From the NCBI RefSeq assembly GCF_037975245.1, contig NC_092572.1, positions 310,001 to 374,000 on the forward strand: a DNA stretch of 64,000 nt. The letters are read 5' to 3'. The position numbers and the translations under genes are program-made. Numbering within the stretch: the stretch's first letter is position 1; each line of letters opens with the position of its first letter. The notes under the pieces were generated by a model. The model made no database searches and was not told the origin of the DNA. It saw only the letters and a program-made list of their open reading frames with translations. This DNA comes from Apostichopus japonicus (taxonomy: Eukaryota > Echinodermata > Holothuroidea > Aspidochirotida > Stichopodidae). Shown here in pieces: positions 61,401 through 64,000 of the stretch.

Positions 61401-63559
61401 TCACCGAGCAAGAACTGAGCTATGTTGAGGTTGGGTTGTTGGTCTCCCTGTTTCCTCATTTATTTTGAATGATGATGATGATGATGATGATGACAGCCTA
61501 CTTTGTTTCTTCAGAAGAGCTAACAGTTCCCCTTCCTCTGCCCTAGTCAGAACAACTGAAGATCCTGACAAGTCTCCATTGACCTTATGACCTGATGATG
61601 ACCTTAAAGAAAGTGGACTTTCAATTGAGGATGGTCTCTCACTTGTTGGCCAAGATTCATTAAACTTAGATGAATTATCTGGTGGACTTGGTGTGTCTCT
61701 GGTAGGGAGTTCCTTAGCTAACACAGTATTTGTCCTACTCATGAAGGCCTGTTCTTGAGGTGTAAGCTGGCACTCATTGCCGTTCTTCTTGTCTTCAGCA
61801 GATGGTTGCAACTTCTCTGGACTTAGTTTTGTCTAAAAAACAAGGCAAATATAGTGGAGTTAATATACCCAAAAAGCTTTACATTTGAGTTTATATGCCC
61901 AGGAAGCTGTATAGTTGGAGTTTATATGCCCAGGAAGCTATATAGTTGGAGTTTATATGCCCAGGAAGCTGTACAGTTGCAGACAATCTTGTTATCTTGT
62001 AGGAAGTTTCGAGCAAAATTAGTTTGTCAGAAAGAGGAATTTCTTTGGCACATGTATACCAAAGAGCCGACTTTGAGGCCAATGCTTCTGGAAGCTAAGA
62101 CATTTTGATATTTTTTCTTGCTATCTTGTAACTAGTGATTTTCAATGCAAAATTACATACCAGGAGGAGGAGGATATCATGCAACATGAAAGAAGCAATA
62201 TCTGCGGGTATCAAAGTATGAAACACTTAAATATCAACCTGCGATTCTTCTTTTGTCAAGGTCCTCAGTAAAGATGGGTGGTAGAAGGCCAAGGGTAATG
62301 ATGGTTCCAAGAAAGGGTCATCCCTAAAACAAAGTAAACATAAGAGCCATTAAGTACTATTATCTATGTATGAAACAGATATAAAACAAAGGAGTAACAA
62401 AGTAGCCACTAAATAATATCTACTGTATGTATGAAATAGATATGGAGTAACATTGAGTTACGATTAGTTAAAGAGGAAATGACAAATTTAAAAAGTTTAC
62501 ATAAATGAATAAATAGTTAATTGTATGTGTTCTAGTTGATGGACAACCATAGGCAAATAATTAGATCTTTAACAGGTGGTGAATCTTTGAGGAGATATTA
62601 GTCACCAGAGGTTAGACTTAATGTGCCATTACCATATTAAACTCAAGTATAACTTCATTTCATTTATTGTTTCCATTTCCTCACAATGTTTATATAATAA
62701 GACGGTGAAGACAATACCATACAAAGAAAATAATGAGTAATAAATCATATAAAAGAAAAATATATCATGGAAATTACGGGGAGAAAATGGTGGAAGGGCT
62801 TGGAAGCCGTAGCTTGTACAAGAAGACCCACCAAAAAAAAAAAATAACATGTATAAAGGATATGGGCATGATAATAAAGCCCCTTACCAAGAAGACCTAT
62901 ACCCCCCACCCCTAAACTAAACAACTTAAAGCCTAGGATAGGCCTTAAGACTAGAGTTATACAGTATAAATTGATTTTTTTTTTAATTGTTTAAGGGGTT
63001 TGACAACCAGTCAGCAGCTTTCACAGTTTGTACCTCGAAAAATCCGCTGTGCAGTGTGTTTTATTTGAGTGTCCCTTGGTCAGCGTTCAAACAAAATTCA
63101 AGGAAATGTCAAATGTTTTAGCCTAGGCTAAGCATTCTTTACTCTCTTGTTTTTGGTAAGGATAAGGACATTTCTTCCTAATGCACTGAAACTTCGACAA
63201 GAAAAAGGGAAGGAATGGCAACTGAAGACAATGCATTACCTATCCAGCTACTAGCACTGCTTAAGCCTAGGTCTAGAACTAGGCCAACATCAGGTTGGTG
63301 CCTTTTCATGTTACTGAAGTTAGGCTAGGCCTAGGATAATAACGTTAGGCGATGGCAAGTTAGGCCAAACACTCATAAGCAACACAGTGACACCTTGAAC
63401 TAGGTCGTAAGCTATTCATTCGTACTATGCTATGCCTGCAGAAAACCTACTGCTTCAGTTTCTGTTGCCAAAATAAAACATCTGACATTTTCCTAAGGCC
63501 TCAATAACCGGTCTCTCTTGCACTACGCAGCTTCACGAAGTTTTCAAGGAAGCCGCCAT
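52244..63559 (-). CDS. PROSER3 orthologue (proline/serine-rich protein 3)
   Basis: Exons in order: 63559-63537 (tentative start, MAASLKTS), 62323-62239, 61832-61405, 61019-60609, 59532-59414, 57184-56925, 56430-55462, 54150-54075, 52446-52244. All junction phases agree and the sum is 2,574 nt (857 aa). From memory of the vertebrate protein, these blocks match in order: FNESWPTS; YIHRFRHAAPQSREER...LWWLSP; DAETLLLQEKAQHLLELS; NDILYQWRLRRKVE; and a C-terminal charged helix DDELLHMLRQKRALFEKQL. Between the blocks the protein is Ser/Pro/Thr-rich and probably disordered. The family's molecular function is not established to my knowledge; no catalytic motif is seen. It is longer than the vertebrate protein as I recall it, chiefly through the 323-codon exon 7. 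The first exon is the weakest point. Confidence 0.85.
52609..53836. mobile_element. hAT-like element in the last PROSER3 intron
   Basis: Ends CATGGGCGGCGATCC and GGATCGCCACCCATG are inverted repeats with one mismatch. The 8-bp flanks are identical, TATATATG at 52601-52608 and 53837-53844. Length 1,228 bp including a nested element at 53004-53375. Non-coding. It lies wholly inside the intron between 52446 and 54075. Confidence 0.88.
53004..53375. mobile_element. Small nested TIR element
   Basis: AGGGGCGTCGGA at the left and TCCGACGCCCCT at the right are perfect inverted repeats. The flanks share TTAAT but I cannot define a clean 8-bp duplication. It carries a version of the conserved GC-rich core seen in the other elements. 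Confidence 0.7.
54075..54150 (-). CDS. PROSER3-like exon 8 (76 nt)
   Basis: Acceptor TTTCCCTTTCATGATAG| and donor AAAG|GTACTT. Enters in phase 0 and leaves in phase 1, exactly what the neighbouring exons require. It encodes VINRRLFEPVSPKLTPSTPS and GRNLK, basic and Pro/Ser-rich. Confidence 0.75.
54480..55440. repeat. 97-bp minisatellite in PROSER3 intron
   Basis: About ten copies of a 97-bp unit with AGGATGTTCTATGTATCTGT, AAGGTAAAGCTCACTCCAAT and ATACTAAGGTATTGAGTAGT. The array ends about 22 bp from the donor of the 323-codon exon at 55462, so it sits immediately downstream of that 5' splice site. Confidence 0.95.
55462..56430 (-). CDS. PROSER3-like exon 7 (969 nt)
   Basis: Acceptor TTTCCATAG|GTCTC and donor GGTCAG|GTGAGT, phase 0 at both ends, 323 codons. 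Composition: a His/Thr-rich first third, a long Lys/Glu/Asp-rich middle (DKTTDKEDVKVKKLEKQELK), and a Glu/Ser-rich end. No known domain, likely disordered. Confidence 0.85.
56925..57184 (-). CDS. PROSER3-like exon 6 with coding repeat
   Basis: Acceptor AATTACAG|GTCCT, donor GGAAAG|GTAACT; enters in phase 1, leaves in phase 0. It carries an in-frame 33-bp tandem repeat (11 residues, KLRDQTPLHQD) with about three perfect and one or two degenerate copies, then the conserved NDILYQWRLRRKVE block. Confidence 0.85.
57370..57540. repeat. 72-bp tandem repeat, ~2.5 copies
   Basis: Units with GGCATTCTTAGCAACAAAAC and AAGTGGTATACAGTGAACCT. It lies in the intron between exons 5 and 6, close to exon 6. 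Confidence 0.85.
57743..59472. repeat. 109-bp array duplicating an exon end and its donor
   Basis: Sixteen copies counting the authentic one at the right end. CTTCTCATCA recurs every 109 bp from 57811 to 59448 (one unit is 2 bp longer). On the minus strand each unit holds the last ~56 nt of exon 5 (encoding SQPSSDEKVYIPPDISPIT), the donor ACAG|GTAAAT and about 50 bp of intron. Copies are almost identical. No unit carries the authentic acceptor. Confidence 0.95.
59414..59532 (-). CDS. PROSER3-like exon 5, authentic copy
   Basis: Acceptor CCTCACCTGACAG| and donor ATTACAG|GTAAAT; enters in phase 2, leaves in phase 1, and joins with exon 6 to give ...SPIT-G-PES. Only this copy has a pyrimidine-rich acceptor and the 5' half (ESSLLSVPIVSSEGIG). 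It is the first copy met by the transcript; its 3' part seeds the array downstream. Confidence 0.85.
59533..60608. other. PROSER3 intron 4; nothing further seen
   Basis: AT-rich intron of about 1.1 kb with weak short repeats (ACAGTACAGCA-type words near 60370-60410). No extra exon recognised. Confidence 0.5.
60609..61019 (-). CDS. PROSER3-like exon 4, most conserved block
   Basis: Acceptor AACATTACAG| and donor CTAAG|GTTTGT; phase 2 at both ends. It starts YIHRFRHAAPQSREER followed by GDLWWLSPP, the signature that led to the PROSER3 call, and ends DAETLLLQEKAQHLLEL, probably a short helix. A small in-frame repeat ARRGSSSIP lies between. Confidence 0.9.
61405..61832 (-). CDS. PROSER3-like exon 3
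   Basis: Acceptor TTGTTTTTTAG|ACAAAA, donor GCTCG|GTGAGG; enters in phase 0, leaves in phase 2. Contains FNESWPTSERPSS, matching the vertebrate ESWPSS block, a basic/acidic AEEGELLALLKKQSRL helix and a run of nine Ser encoded by TCA repeats (GATGATGAT on the plus strand). Confidence 0.88.
61878..61979. repeat. ~31-bp tandem repeat, 3 copies
   Basis: Units of GAGTTTATATGCCCAGGAAG plus CTGTATAGTTG. It lies in intron 2, about 45 bp upstream of the acceptor of exon 3 on the minus strand. Confidence 0.85.
62239..62323 (-). CDS. PROSER3-like exon 2 (85 nt)
   Basis: Acceptor TTTGTTTTAG|GGATG and donor ATCGCAG|GTTGAT; enters in phase 2, leaves in phase 0. It encodes DDPFLEPSLPLAFYHPSLLR, comparable to the DSPF-containing N-terminal region of vertebrate PROSER3 as I remember it. 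The donor is not strong. Confidence 0.7.
62324..63536. other. PROSER3 intron 1; nothing further seen
   Basis: AT-rich with homopolymer A and T runs; the open frames at 62629-62915 overlap on both strands and show no signature. No extra exon recognised. Confidence 0.5.
63537..63559 (-). CDS. Tentative PROSER3-like first coding exon
   Basis: ATGGCGGCTTCCTTGAAAAC encodes MAASLKT and is cut after two more bases at TC|GTGAAG, phase 2 as required by exon 2. ATGGCGGC within a purine-rich context also resembles a YY1-type initiator site common at the start of housekeeping genes. The donor is weak and the exon is tiny, so a different start is possible. Confidence 0.4.
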
Positions 63560-64000
63560 TATTTGCAGCTAACAAAGTTTAAAAATTTACTTAGAAGAAA
63601 AACCTATCCAAAATGTTTTTTATGAAACCGAATGTTAGAAAATAAGATTTATTATTATTTATATAATATTTTAATGACTTTTCTGAAGTGAAAAAAATAA
63701 AGCACTGAAATTATTATATTTCTATGTTTTGACGAAATATTATTGCTGAAATGGCAATACATCACTAGTGAGGCGAAGCTTCGTTAGCAACCGGACCGAC
63801 CGTTAAACTTTACAACAATCATAATATTCTCCACTGTTATTTATGAACGCGAGTAGAAAACTAATAAATAATGCAGTAAGTTCACCTTGTCTGTGAGATG
63901 AAGCTTGATGAGGGTCTCAATACATGTGTCGAATAGAAGTTTGTTCATATCAAGCTTTAGGCTAACCTAGACCTGTTAAAAACAATCGACTCATTAACGT
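63560..64000. promoter_or_regulatory. Putative promoter region of PROSER3-like gene
   Basis: Region upstream (minus strand) of the tentative ATG. It shows no TATA box at a convincing distance; assignment is by position only. It also contains a Met-initiated 63-nt frame at 63949-63887 ending in a good donor, whose phase does not fit the gene. Confidence 0.25.

Noticed and set aside
63887-63949. Met-initiated exon (MNKLLFDTCIETLIKLHLTD) with a good donor on the minus strand
   Set aside because: It ends in phase 0, but PROSER3-like exon 2 needs phase 2, and I found no intermediate exon. It may be the edge of another transcript, but a single short frame is not enough to call it.

Overview
This is an intron-rich metazoan genomic window: GT-AG introns, Ig and receptor-kinase exons joined mostly in phase 1, LINE, hAT-like and LTR remnants, and an extreme load of minisatellites. 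No rRNA, intact tRNA, operon or CRISPR array is visible. The pseudokinase receptor, the DUF1647-like protein and the repeat style suggest a marine deuterostome, most likely an echinoderm such as a sea cucumber; the species is inference.

Layout. 0-2.5 kb: an AT microsatellite, a tandem pair of ~339-bp copies, and a scattered 14-mer GTCACGCGAGTCAC. 3.0-9.8 kb: a 6.8-kb satellite of 19-21-bp monomers with a 2,691-bp higher-order period. 11.0-11.9 kb: a tRNA-derived SINE-like element and a 79-bp tandem array. 13.4-23.1 kb (+): a receptor with two Ig domains, a transmembrane helix and a catalytically degenerate tyrosine-kinase domain; I could join it exon by exon with consistent phases (~633 aa). 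23.9-30.5 kb: transposon debris, namely a foldback with a hammerhead-like motif, a solo LTR with a 4-bp target duplication, a decayed non-LTR retrotransposon and an RTE-type 3' fragment between inverted repeats. 32.0-38.4 kb (+): a small type II membrane protein gene (346 aa) of a DUF1647-like, probably glycosyltransferase-like family, whose start exon is present twice; its introns hold several minisatellites. 38.7-42.0 kb: further minisatellites and a GC-rich expanded repeat. 42.5-53.9 kb: at least five hAT-like non-autonomous elements, four with 8-bp target duplications, some nested. 52.2-63.6 kb (-): a complete gene that I identify as a PROSER3 orthologue (~857 aa, nine exons with matching phases); some of the transposons lie in its last intron, and one intron carries 16 tandem copies of the end of an exon together with its splice donor.

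The three protein genes have no evident functional link. What unites the window is repeat turnover acting on gene structure: a duplicated start exon, duplicated splice donors, a coding minisatellite and minisatellite-filled introns. All exon models were made by reading splice sites and phases by eye, without transcripts or searches.
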